DNA from: Candidatus Marinimicrobia bacterium CG08_land_8_20_14_0_20_45_22
Lineage (GTDB): Bacteria > Fidelibacterota > UBA2242
Direction of reading: 5' to 3'
Length of the DNA stretch: 38,284 bases
NCBI GenBank assembly: GCA_002774355.1
Contig: PEYN01000123.1
Location: 1-38,284 of the forward strand
The position numbers were made by a program, and so were the translations under genes. The notes under the pieces are model-generated. The model was not told the DNA's origin, did not search any database, and saw nothing but the letters and a program-made list of their open reading frames with translations. Below are positions 22,186-30,492 of this stretch, piece after piece. Position 1 is the first letter of the stretch. The number at the start of each line of letters is the position of its first letter.

Positions 22186-23523
22186 ATGACGAACGGTTTG
22201 AAAGCCAAAACCGCAATGTTCACGATCTTCCTTATTTTTACCACAGTCCTCGCCATGTCGTGCCAGGAATGTCCGACCGAACCGGAATATGAAATTGACC
22301 TGAGTGTCGAGGATTATCTCTGCACATGGGTTGATTTACGTGTAACATTAACTGAATCTAGTAATTCAAAGTACATCTCCATAAAAAGCATCGACGGAGA
22401 GATCGAATTCACGCCGTCTTATGGCATAATCGGTTCCGATACCGTTCTGCGTATCGATGGGCTTCAACCATTAACCGAATATTCTTTCCGTGCCTATTAT
22501 CTAAAACATGACAAGGCTATCGATTCAAGCAATATTGTCACGATTCATACCCGCGAGACAACCAGTAGCAATTTTCGCTGGGAAATCGATCGGATAGGGG
22601 TACATCCAACTTGCTTAAATGATGTACAGATTATTTCCGAGAATAATGTCTGGGTAGTGGGAGATATTCGACTGGAGGATACCTATACCTACGATTCTGC
22701 TGGTGTCTGGCAAGAACCCTATTCTGGTGCACACTGGGATGGTAATGAATGGAAACTCATACGTTTTATAGAAGGAACAGTCCGCCGACCAAATGGAATA
22801 AAATGTTTCTCAGATTCGAGCATTTGGCTCACTCCAGGTTCAATTTGTTACTATGATGGCAGTACGACTAAACAAATATGGATTCAAAATTACTCGGCTG
22901 GTGAATTTCTATATCGAGTCTGGGGATCATCGGAGAGTGATATCTGGTTTGTGGGTTCGGAAGGTCTGATTGTCCATTATGATGGTGAAACTTTCTCGCG
23001 GATACCAACCGGTAATACTATTCGCTATGTCGATGTGGAAGGTACTCCGGATGGAAAAAACGTATTTGTGGTTGGCCATAATTTGAAAATCCCCTACGAA
23101 TGTTGTGTATGGCATTTTATTGATGGAAATGGACAAATTATCTATTACACGGATGATCCAAATCAAACAGAAGGCACTTACGGTTCTGTTTATCGAGTTG
23201 GATTGTTTGAGAATAAAGCCTATTTCAAAACAGTTACTGGAATGTGGGTCTATGATTTTAAAAAAAATACATCTGAATTAGATCCTGCTATTGCAGACGC
23301 TCCGATAACCAGCATGATTGTACAGGATCGTAACGACATCATGGGATTATGCGCCGATGGTTCATGGGCTCATTATAATGGTCAAAATTGGAGTACCAAC
23401 GATGATTTTTACTGGTCTGGAACGATCTCGTGTAATCGTGCTGATTTTAAAGGTGATTTTGCTCTGATGGTCGGTGTTTCCAGAGATGCCAGTTGTGGTG
23501 TAATTATTCGCGGCTATCGTTAG
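22186..23523 (+). CDS. FN3-like lipoprotein with repeated YDG-type propeller motifs
   Basis: This 445-aa protein has a lipobox at residues 23-26 (AMSC, C26), followed by QECPTEPEYE. Residues about 32-125 form a fibronectin-III-like domain (LSVEDYLCTWVDLRVTLTESSN, then LQPLTEYSFRAYYL). The rest carries propeller-type repeats such as VWGSSESDIWFVGSEGLIVHYDGETF, NNVWVVGDIRLE, GAHWDGNEWKLIRFIEG and GSWAHYNGQNWS. I know this FN3 plus W-x-VG-x2-G-x-I-x-HYDG layout from lipoproteins of Ignavibacteria, KSB1 and related groups, often misnamed glucosyltransferase. I see no catalytic motif. ATG 22186 has AAGGA just upstream; the frame opens at 22162. It is probably surface-exposed. Its base composition is more AT-rich than the flanking genes, which could mean recent acquisition. 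Confidence 0.8.
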   Translation: MTNGLKAKTAMFTIFLIFTTVLAMSCQECPTEPEYEIDLSVEDYLCTWVDLRVTLTESSNSKYISIKSIDGEIEFTPSYGIIGSDTVLRIDGLQPLTEYSFRAYYLKHDKAIDSSNIVTIHTRETTSSNFRWEIDRIGVHPTCLNDVQIISENNVWVVGDIRLEDTYTYDSAGVWQEPYSGAHWDGNEWKLIRFIEGTVRRPNGIKCFSDSSIWLTPGSICYYDGSTTKQIWIQNYSAGEFLYRVWGSSESDIWFVGSEGLIVHYDGETFSRIPTGNTIRYVDVEGTPDGKNVFVVGHNLKIPYECCVWHFIDGNGQIIYYTDDPNQTEGTYGSVYRVGLFENKAYFKTVTGMWVYDFKKNTSELDPAIADAPITSMIVQDRNDIMGLCADGSWAHYNGQNWSTNDDFYWSGTISCNRADFKGDFALMVGVSRDASCGVIIRGYR

Positions 23524-23583
23524 AATAAAAATCCTGTTTTAGTAATATCGCGGAATCTTCCCTTGTTAACTATCCGCCGATAA

Positions 23584-23603
23584 AAGGAGGAGGGTTTCTC
23601 CTT
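23584..23603 (+). terminator. possible terminator after the FN3 lipoprotein
   Basis: AAGGAG (23584-23589) and CTCCTT (23598-23603) form a 6-bp stem with an 8-nt loop, followed by ATTAGTTT. It begins 60 nt after the stop in a spacer between convergent genes. The T-run is imperfect. Confidence 0.4.
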
Positions 23604-23640
23604 ATTAGTTTCGTCAGGTTCTCAAACATGACGGGATATA

Positions 23641-23666
23641 TTTGACAGATCGAAAACTGGTTTTTT
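23641..23666 (-). repeat. AAACCAGT element, half-copy 3
   Basis: On the minus strand from 23666 the sequence reads AAAAAACCAGTTTTCG, then ATCTGTCAAA. It matches AAAAACCAGTTTTCG-CTCTGCCAGA at 22042-22067 with three mismatches, covering the left arm and the loop. The right arm ACTGG is missing. It begins 22 nt after the stop of the LPP20-like gene, in the sense orientation, as for the other two copies. Confidence 0.6.
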
Positions 23667-23688
23667 CATAAATCTCCGCGGCTACTTT

Positions 23689-25152
23689 TCATAACCCCAT
23701 TTCGGTCATTAGTTTCTGAACCAGCAGATCGCCGACTTTTGTGATGGCTTTCGACCCGGCGTTTTCCTCCGAATTGCCGCTATTCTTCTCCTCGACGAGA
23801 TAGTTCCCGACGACCGTCTGTTTCTGAATATTGAAAACCTTCAGCGAGCCGCGCGCTCGACCGAAATAAAACCCTTCCTGTACTTTGTTGATCTGACCGG
23901 AAGAAACCGTTCCGACGATCACCAGATCAGCGCCGGTGTTTTTCGCCGTCTCGAAGATCATTTCCGGTTTACCGGTTTCAATCTCGTTCGGCGTCAACTT
24001 CTGAAACAAACCGTTTTCTACGACGGTAAAGCCCGCGCCGGTAAATTTTCCCATCAGCGCGTTTTCGAGATACGAAATCTGAACCGGTTTGCCGATGTTG
24101 GTTTCGATGATCTTTACGACGACGCGATTTTCCGGTAAAAGATTGAATGTATGCGTGTCCTGTGCGATCTTAAATTCTTCCGGGAAACGGACTTTCGCCT
24201 GAATGACGATTTTCCCCGCCGATTCGATGTTTCGGACTTCACAGATCGCCTTGCCCGACGCGTCCGTTTGTCCCTGCGGCGTGAACGTCGCCTTCCCCTG
24301 TACTAACGAAAAATCGACCGGCAAATTGGGAATCGGATGACGTTTGGCGCTTTCCGTCCAGAAAACCGATACGGTTAGCGGTTGTTCCAGAGCCGCGCCG
24401 AGTTTGACCGGTTGTTTCTCGCCGGAACCTTCGATGGTAATGCTTCCCTGCATCGCGTCAGCCAACGCTTTATAACCTTCGCTGAATGATTTGATCTGAG
24501 AAACGAGCGTCGGCGAAAGGCCGGTCAGCGAAAGTATCGGCGTAAAATTTGTCTGTGCTTCCCGAATTTGCCGGATCGCGAGAAACACGTTTCCGCCACG
24601 CGCCAGATCGAGCGACTCGGTGAGCCGCATTCCGCTAATATTCATCGTTTCATCCATCATTTCCTTCATGAATGCCCGATGAGATTCTTCGGAAAACAGA
24701 ACAAGCACGAAAGCCTGAAATGTCATCTGCGCTTTTCTTCCCGAATCTTCCTGCCATTGCTCGACAAACACTTTTTCTGGAGAAACAGAGATGATGGCTT
24801 TGGAAATGACCTTTACGCTTGAACTCGTAAAAGCGTCCAGTGAGGTCGTCTTGCCGGATTTTTCGATGATGGAATCCTTCGTTTCGCTGTTGATGATAAC
24901 ACCCAGCGATTCGATGATCTGCCGCTTGGCGTCGTTGATCGCGTTCGTCCGCGCTTCGGCTTCATCGGAATATCTGTTGGACATGCCGACGAAATAGCCG
25001 GGTATTATTTTTTCCGTCCATGACGGTCGCGGCTCTTTCGTCAATCGCTTTTGCGCAAAAACCGTTTCGCTGGAAATCAGCAGAAATATCGTTGCGATTG
25101 TTAAAAACCGGGACAGTTGAACAGGTCGGATGTAAATTTTTCGTCGAAACAT
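23689..25152 (-). CDS. secreted LPP20-like protein with an Ig-like and a C-terminal FlgT/CsgG-like domain
   Basis: This 487-aa protein has a signal peptide (about residues 14-33, ending VFAQ). The region about 45-155 resembles LPP20/FlgT N-terminal domains: PSWTEKIIPGYFVGMSNRY, then EAEARTNAINDAKRQIIESLGVIINSET. The region about 240-340 resembles a Big-1-type Ig domain (LTVSVFWTESAKRHPIPNLPVDFSLVQGKATFTPQGQTDASGKAICEV). The region about 345-485 resembles a FlgT-C/CsgG-like alpha-beta domain (ISYLENALMGKFTGAGFTVVENG, ADLVIVGTVSSGQI). There is no lipobox cysteine. ATG 25152 has GGAG 5 nt upstream. It is divergent from the DUF4835 gene across 188 bp. Role unknown, probably periplasmic or outer-membrane associated. 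Confidence 0.8.
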   Translation of the reverse strand: MFRRKIYIRPVQLSRFLTIATIFLLISSETVFAQKRLTKEPRPSWTEKIIPGYFVGMSNRYSDEAEARTNAINDAKRQIIESLGVIINSETKDSIIEKSGKTTSLDAFTSSSVKVISKAIISVSPEKVFVEQWQEDSGRKAQMTFQAFVLVLFSEESHRAFMKEMMDETMNISGMRLTESLDLARGGNVFLAIRQIREAQTNFTPILSLTGLSPTLVSQIKSFSEGYKALADAMQGSITIEGSGEKQPVKLGAALEQPLTVSVFWTESAKRHPIPNLPVDFSLVQGKATFTPQGQTDASGKAICEVRNIESAGKIVIQAKVRFPEEFKIAQDTHTFNLLPENRVVVKIIETNIGKPVQISYLENALMGKFTGAGFTVVENGLFQKLTPNEIETGKPEMIFETAKNTGADLVIVGTVSSGQINKVQEGFYFGRARGSLKVFNIQKQTVVGNYLVEEKNSGNSEENAGSKAITKVGDLLVQKLMTEMGL

Positions 25153-25215
25153 ATCATCTCCATTTCATGATCTATCGATTCTGCGGTAAGAATAAACAGA
25201 AAATTGCTGATTTTC

Positions 25216-25231
25216 AACTAAAATATTAGTT
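25216..25231. promoter_or_regulatory. dyad AACTAA-AATA-TTAGTT in a divergent promoter region
   Basis: A 6-bp inverted repeat with a 4-nt spacer lies 64 bp from the LPP20-like start and 110 bp from the DUF4835 start. It could be an operator serving one or both genes. TATATT at 25261-25266 is a possible -10 for the plus-strand gene, without a convincing -35. Pattern only. Confidence 0.25.
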
Positions 25232-25340
25232 AGAGCTTTTCAACTTTTATTCAAATTGGTTATATTGCGATGCAAGATATGAAACCGATCGAGAAAAAGC
25301 CTATTTTCTGCCCAGAACGCGCCAAGCGAAAGGATTCGAT

Positions 25341-26183
25341 ATGAAAAAGACGTGGTTCATCGCTCTATTTATACTGATGTTCGCCCTTCAAGCGACGCCT
25401 CAATTTACTAATGTCACGGTCGAAATTTCCACAGATCGCATGCCGGAAAAAGAGCGAGCCGACCTTAAAACGCTCGAACAGATGATGCCTGCCTATTTCA
25501 AGAACTTTGCATGGTTCGAAAATTCGTACGGCATCGACATTCCGCTGAAAATCAGCATGTTCCCGCAGAGCGTCAACTCGAGCGGCTACGAACGTATTTT
25601 CACGGCTCAGATATTCATTTCCAACGAAGTCGCCGATAACCGATTCTTCGAAAAATCGTTCAAATTCGTTTACAACACAAACGATCCGATCGGGCACATC
25701 GAAATGGCGCATTCCCTGCTGAGCGTTCTGGATTTCTATGCATGGATGATGATCGCCGCCGAACTCGACACCTACGAGCCGCTCGGCGGAAATAACGCTT
25801 ACGAAAAAGCCAGAGACGTAGCCACCCGCGCGCAGGCTTCCGACAAAACGTGGGGCTGGAAAGACCGTTTAACGGATTTAGACGAACTTCTCCGAGTCAG
25901 GAACTATCGTCTGAGTAAATACAGTTATTGGATGATCGTCGATTTAATTGATCAGGAAAAAATGGAAGAAATTTCACCGGCTATCGATCGTTTTCTGAAA
26001 AATCTTACAGCGATGTTTGAGGAAAATGCCCGCGAACGTTACACGCATATTTTCCTGGATGCTCATGCACGAGATTTGATCAAAATGCTGAAAGATTATG
26101 GAACTGCCGAACAGATCGATCGGCTAATAGCGCTCGACCCAGACAACAAAGATGCCTACCAAAAAGTTCCTAACGAGAAATAG
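25341..26183 (+). CDS. DUF4835 protein, PorD-like
   Basis: This 280-aa protein has a signal peptide (MKKTWFIALFILMFALQATPQ). The body shows the DUF4835 pattern: FTNVTVEISTDRMPEKERADLKTLEQMMPAYFKNFAWFENSYG, IPLKISMFPQSVNSSGYERIFTAQIFIS, and near the C-terminus FLDAHARDLIKMLKDYG. In Bacteroidetes, DUF4835 includes PorD, a periplasmic or outer-membrane factor linked to type IX secretion. Here it may have that role or a wider one, since no other T9SS gene is in the window, although the FadL/PorV-like barrel is 12 kb away. ATG 25341 has AAGGA 6 nt upstream. It is convergent with the GT2 gene, with 6 bp between stops. Confidence 0.8.
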   Translation: MKKTWFIALFILMFALQATPQFTNVTVEISTDRMPEKERADLKTLEQMMPAYFKNFAWFENSYGIDIPLKISMFPQSVNSSGYERIFTAQIFISNEVADNRFFEKSFKFVYNTNDPIGHIEMAHSLLSVLDFYAWMMIAAELDTYEPLGGNNAYEKARDVATRAQASDKTWGWKDRLTDLDELLRVRNYRLSKYSYWMIVDLIDQEKMEEISPAIDRFLKNLTAMFEENARERYTHIFLDAHARDLIKMLKDYGTAEQIDRLIALDPDNKDAYQKVPNEK

Positions 26184-26189
26184 TTGCCG

Positions 26190-27233
26190 TTAACACTTCA
26201 GCGCGGCGTAGGTCTTTTTCCCCAATAGATAATAACTTAGCGCGGATGAACCGCGATACAGTCTCTGTAATATTTCGCCGTCGCCTTTTCGGCGGATCGA
26301 AGCGACGATTTTTCGTTTCCTGTAAATGGCTCCGGGATGCGCAAGAATCCAGCCGTGCGCTTTGAGAATCGCCCACGCTCGCCCGAAATCGCCTTTTATC
26401 AGCGAGAAAACCAGCGCTATATCGTCGAGGGCGATTCGTAGCGGAGTCAGATAAAGCGTCAGCGGAAGCCTGAAATTCGAGAGAAACATCAGCAGGCTAT
26501 TCCGATGATTAAGATATTTTTTAAATGGCGAATCGGCGCCGAGCGTATAGCCGGAACGATGCCAGACAACGGCTTTGGGTTCTACAACCACTGAGTATCC
26601 CATCAATTGTAAGCGCCACTCGAGATCGATTTCTTCCATATGCACAAAGAATGTTTCGTCAAATAAACCGGCGTCGATCAGAACCTGTCGTCTCGCTAAA
26701 AACGCAGTCCCAGACGCCCAGAAAATACAGTTCGATCCGGAATCATATTGTCCGTCATCCGGTTCGATCGTCTCGAACATTCGCCCGCGGGCAAACGGAA
26801 ACCCTAACATGTCCATCTCGCCTCCGGCGGCTCCGGAATAATCGAATAACCGACGATTTTGGTACGAAAGAAGTTTCGGCTGGACGACGGCGATCTCCGG
26901 CGACGACTGGATTTGCTGAAGCATGGCTTCGATCCATCCCGCTTGATGAATCGTATCGTTGTTCAAAATTAAAACAAATTCCGCAGATGCCTGACGGATT
27001 CCTGCGTTGCATCCGCCCGCAAAACCATGATTTTTATCGAGAGCGAGAATTTGAACTTCAGGGAATTCCCTGCGAACCACTTCAACGCTTTTATCTGAAG
27101 AAGCGTTATCTACGAGAATGATTTCCAAAGGCATATCGGTCGAATGGACAAGCGATGTTAGACAATCCCGAAGAATATCCTCTCCGTTGTAATGCGGAAT
27201 GACGACGGAAACAAGTGGTTTGGATGTTGTCAA
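26190..27233 (-). CDS. family 2 glycosyltransferase
   Basis: This 347-aa GT-A enzyme transfers a sugar, often rhamnose-type, from a nucleotide sugar to a polysaccharide or glycan acceptor. It shows VSVVIPHYNGEDILRDCLTSL (7-28), IILVDNASSDKSVEVV (38-53), the HGFAGGCNAGIR loop (69-80) and the DxD-equivalent ILNNDT (89-94). Further on come the acceptor-side motif FFVHMEEIDLEWRLQLMGY and a basic hydrophobic C-terminal tail that may sit at the membrane. The start is TTG 27233, without a strong ribosome site; no ATG fits. It follows the DUF2723 gene by 24 nt and is the last gene of the 12-kb directon. The acceptor is unknown; glycosylation with the DUF2723 protein is possible. Confidence 0.92.
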   Translation of the reverse strand: MTTSKPLVSVVIPHYNGEDILRDCLTSLVHSTDMPLEIILVDNASSDKSVEVVRREFPEVQILALDKNHGFAGGCNAGIRQASAEFVLILNNDTIHQAGWIEAMLQQIQSSPEIAVVQPKLLSYQNRRLFDYSGAAGGEMDMLGFPFARGRMFETIEPDDGQYDSGSNCIFWASGTAFLARRQVLIDAGLFDETFFVHMEEIDLEWRLQLMGYSVVVEPKAVVWHRSGYTLGADSPFKKYLNHRNSLLMFLSNFRLPLTLYLTPLRIALDDIALVFSLIKGDFGRAWAILKAHGWILAHPGAIYRKRKIVASIRRKGDGEILQRLYRGSSALSYYLLGKKTYAALKC

Positions 27234-27257
27234 ATTTACTAAACTAATCGCTTATCC

Positions 27258-30146
27258 TTATTTACCGATCGGCTTGGCGGATTTGGATGTTGCCTTCTTC
27301 GACTCGTAAGTGCTTTTCATCGCCGCGGCGCCATGATCATCGGGATGCGCTTTCAACCAATCACCTAAAACCCGGATGGCGCCATCAATATTTTCCATTT
27401 CTTCATAAGCCTTAACGAGTAGACCGGCGATTTCCGGACTATTTTTGTTCTGGCTTTCCAACGGTTCCAAAATTTCCAGCGCCGCTTGATAATTCTTTAA
27501 CGGAGAAATAAAAACGCTGGCGTAACGGATTTTATCCTGAATCGTCTGCCCGGGCATACCCATCAGTTCATGAAGGCGGCGAATGAGTTCTTCCTCTCTT
27601 CCACCTTCAAAATAGAGCATCCCGACCTGCAAAAAAACTTCCTTATTGCCAATCGGCAGAACGCTTTCCGGTAATTTGACTTCCATTGAATCCAGAATCG
27701 CAGCTAATTCTGCCTTGTTCTTCGTTACTTGAGGCGAAACATTGTCCCGATCGCTGGCGCTTCTCCGCATCATGCGATCGCTACTGTATAATTTTTCAAC
27801 TGCCAATTGGAAAAAACCGCTCCTGTAGTTGCCGACGAGTTTGACAACGTTATCGTCAAAATATACTTTCGGATTGTTGAGATTCCGGTAGCGATAGACG
27901 TGGTTGAGGTTGTATTCCAATTTTTCGGCGTTGATACGCTTGACCGGTTGCGGATGAATGCGGAACGCCAACCCTTCCATCTGTAGAAATGGATCCATGT
28001 TCAATTTATTATCTTGAGAAACAGTAACGGCATAATAAAAAGGCCTCTTCCATTGGTTCGCTTCGAGGAGTTGCATGATCATGATATCCTGAACGCGCAG
28101 TCCTTGTCCCATGATTGTCGGTTCGAGTTCCCACTTCAGCGGCGGAAGCGCGCTGTTCGGCGGCGGCGTTAATCTAACTTCGGTCTTCTTCCATGGAATG
28201 ATGCCCAGATTGTCGATATCTGCATCGGTCATACCGCCCAGAGAGAGCTTCGGTTCAATATCGCGTAGTTGTTTGATGTACCACGGTGTGTTGAGGAGGC
28301 TGAGATTGACGACTTTCACATCGCGCCGAATGCCTTCGACTTCCTGAAGATACCACAGCGGAAAAGTGTCGTTGTCGCCGTTGGTAAAGATGACGCCATC
28401 TTTTTCACACGTCTGGAGAATATTGTATGAATAGTCCCACGCGACATAATTCCCTTTCCGGGAATGTTCATGATAATTGGCGCGAAGAACATTCAACGGC
28501 AGAGCAAGAAGCAGAAGAATGGTCGCGACATACGTTAACGGTTTCCGCAGTTTTTCGTTTTTCAGTTTGGTGAGATGACTGATGATAACCGATGCGCCGA
28601 TGCCGATCCAGATGGCAAATGCGAAGAACGAGCCGACATATGAATAGTCACGCTCTCTCGGTTGCGGATCGTCCTGATTCAAATAGAGAACGATCATCAA
28701 GCCGGTAAATAAGAATAGCGCCATCACAGACAATGCTTTGTTCTTGTCCTTCCCGAAATGAACCATCAGCCCGTAAAGTCCAATGAGAAACGGAAACGGC
28801 AGGAAAAATTGGAACGGATCGACTTTATCGATACTTCTGCCAATGAATTGCCAATTGAAATAGCGAACGTACATATAATTGATTTGGTAATTCCAGAAGT
28901 ATTTCCACGTGGCAAGGCTTTGCGAAACGCCGGGCCTTTTGTATTTGCTTTCGGCTTCCGGTTTCCATTTCGCTCGATTAAAAATATCCGTGAACGACCG
29001 TTCGCCATATTGCTCGCGTTCCAGATAGGCGACCGCTTGATGCGTCGTTTCGGGATCGTTCTCGTCAATTCGCGGATTCTGAGCACTCCGGATGAAGATC
29101 GTCATGTAGGACGAATATCCGATGATGATCAGCGTCAGACATATGAGTCCGAGCGATAACAGATTGTGCTTTTTCGCGATCGCCCAACCCGTGACGCCGA
29201 AAACGGCAAGAATCGCCAGAACCATGACGCTCAAGCCGTATTTGTCCGCAACGGTCGGCAAGCCGCGGATAACGCCCCCGTTGATAACCAGAAAAACGGC
29301 TGACGCCGCGAAAGCCATCAGAACATTCTGCGCGTGTTCTTTCAGGCGCAGATTGATCGTTTTCCGATAAAGTGGAATATATATACCGAGAACCACCGCA
29401 AGCGTTAACATCGCCTGCACGGTAAACGTAACGCGGCGAAATTGAAGGAAAAACAGAAAAATCAACCCAGCGACTGCTACGCCGATGATGATGTCGGCGA
29501 TCAACCACCAGATGGAAGAGATTTTCGTCTTTTTGAAATAAATGATCAGCGCGATAAAGAAAATCGTCAGCAGATTCAGCAAGTGAATACCCGTCGCCAA
29601 ACCGATAATATATGCAATGATGAGCAAATAGCGTTCATGTCTCGGCTTGTCGGATTTTTCCTCCCAGACCAGCGTGAGCCAGACGACAATCGCGGTTAAA
29701 AAAGTAGAAAACGCGTAAACTTCCGCTTCGACCGCATTAAACCAATGGCTGTCGGAATAGGCGAATGTCATCGCGCCAACGAAAGCGCCCGCATAAACGG
29801 CTATTTTATGAAGCGGCTGTTGCGGATTTCCCCAGCTTTTTAACAATTGCACAATGATGAGAAAAAGAAACATGACGGCTAAAGCGCTGACGATCGGCGA
29901 AATCATGTTTACCCGAAATGCGATGTCGGAACTGAACGGTATCATCGAAAAAAACCGCCCAATCAGAAGATACAGCGGACTGCCCGGAGGATGCGGAACG
30001 GCAAGCGTGAACGACGTTGCGATAAATTCGCCGCAATCCCAGAAGGAAACTGTCGGCGAAATTGTATCCAAATAGACGATAAAGCTGAACAGAAATGTCA
30101 GAATCGCCAGAATCGTCTTTTCCTTATTTTCTTTGAAATAGTTCAT
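27258..30146 (-). CDS. DUF2723 multi-pass membrane protein, GT-C/O-mannosyltransferase-like
   Basis: This is a 962-aa integral membrane protein. The N-terminal DUF2723 signature is clear: TFLFSFIVYLDTISPTVSFWDCGEFIATSFTLAVPHPPGSPLYLLIGRFF (about residues 13-62). The D and E in WDCGEF lie where GT-C enzymes keep the catalytic acid. About 12-14 TM helices follow, then a large soluble part with GDNDTFPLWYLQEVEGIRRDVKVVNLSLLNTPWYIKQL and a C-terminal TPR-like region (about 820-950). Human TMEM260 of this family is a protein O-mannosyltransferase, so a lipid-linked sugar donor is plausible. ATG 30146 has AAAGGGA just upstream; the frame reaches 30167. The neighbouring GT2 and DUF1844 genes are probably on the same transcript. 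Confidence 0.92.
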   Translation of the reverse strand: MNYFKENKEKTILAILTFLFSFIVYLDTISPTVSFWDCGEFIATSFTLAVPHPPGSPLYLLIGRFFSMIPFSSDIAFRVNMISPIVSALAVMFLFLIIVQLLKSWGNPQQPLHKIAVYAGAFVGAMTFAYSDSHWFNAVEAEVYAFSTFLTAIVVWLTLVWEEKSDKPRHERYLLIIAYIIGLATGIHLLNLLTIFFIALIIYFKKTKISSIWWLIADIIIGVAVAGLIFLFFLQFRRVTFTVQAMLTLAVVLGIYIPLYRKTINLRLKEHAQNVLMAFAASAVFLVINGGVIRGLPTVADKYGLSVMVLAILAVFGVTGWAIAKKHNLLSLGLICLTLIIIGYSSYMTIFIRSAQNPRIDENDPETTHQAVAYLEREQYGERSFTDIFNRAKWKPEAESKYKRPGVSQSLATWKYFWNYQINYMYVRYFNWQFIGRSIDKVDPFQFFLPFPFLIGLYGLMVHFGKDKNKALSVMALFLFTGLMIVLYLNQDDPQPRERDYSYVGSFFAFAIWIGIGASVIISHLTKLKNEKLRKPLTYVATILLLLALPLNVLRANYHEHSRKGNYVAWDYSYNILQTCEKDGVIFTNGDNDTFPLWYLQEVEGIRRDVKVVNLSLLNTPWYIKQLRDIEPKLSLGGMTDADIDNLGIIPWKKTEVRLTPPPNSALPPLKWELEPTIMGQGLRVQDIMIMQLLEANQWKRPFYYAVTVSQDNKLNMDPFLQMEGLAFRIHPQPVKRINAEKLEYNLNHVYRYRNLNNPKVYFDDNVVKLVGNYRSGFFQLAVEKLYSSDRMMRRSASDRDNVSPQVTKNKAELAAILDSMEVKLPESVLPIGNKEVFLQVGMLYFEGGREEELIRRLHELMGMPGQTIQDKIRYASVFISPLKNYQAALEILEPLESQNKNSPEIAGLLVKAYEEMENIDGAIRVLGDWLKAHPDDHGAAAMKSTYESKKATSKSAKPIGK

Positions 30147-30178
30147 GTTTTCCCTTTGACTTTCCATGTATTTTCAGT

Positions 30179-30484
30179 TCACGTTTCAGACGGAGATTCA
30201 GGTTTATTTTTCTCTGTTTTTAGTTTTTCTTCAACAAAATTCATTTTCAGCTCGGACAGTGAACGTTCCAAAACCTGTGTTTCGGCATCGGTCAGGTTGC
30301 CGCGCGTTTTTTCCTTTAGCATTTCGATCATGTCTATCGTAAAAGAGGCTTCATCCAGATTAACCTCGACCTTTGCAGTCGCCGTATTTTGCCGTTTGCC
30401 AAGATAAATCCAGCCACTCGCTACCAGCGATTGGAGCAATCCCGCAAAAAGCATCTGGTTTTTATCCATTTTTTCGTTCGCCAT
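30179..30484 (-). CDS. DUF1844 protein
   Basis: This 101-aa cytoplasmic protein of unknown function shows the family core: MLFAGLLQSLVASGWIYLGK (residues 11-30), EVNLDEASFTIDMIEMLKEKTRGNLTDAETQVLERSLSELKMNFVEE. It matches DUF1844, usually 80-120 aa and mostly helical. ATG 30484 has GAGG 6 nt upstream and lies 8 nt after the recG stop. It is 32 nt before the DUF2723 start. The C-terminal tail (KLKTEKNKPESPSET) is disordered. Confidence 0.9.
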   Translation of the reverse strand: MANEKMDKNQMLFAGLLQSLVASGWIYLGKRQNTATAKVEVNLDEASFTIDMIEMLKEKTRGNLTDAETQVLERSLSELKMNFVEEKLKTEKNKPESPSET

Positions 30485-30492
30485 TACGACCT

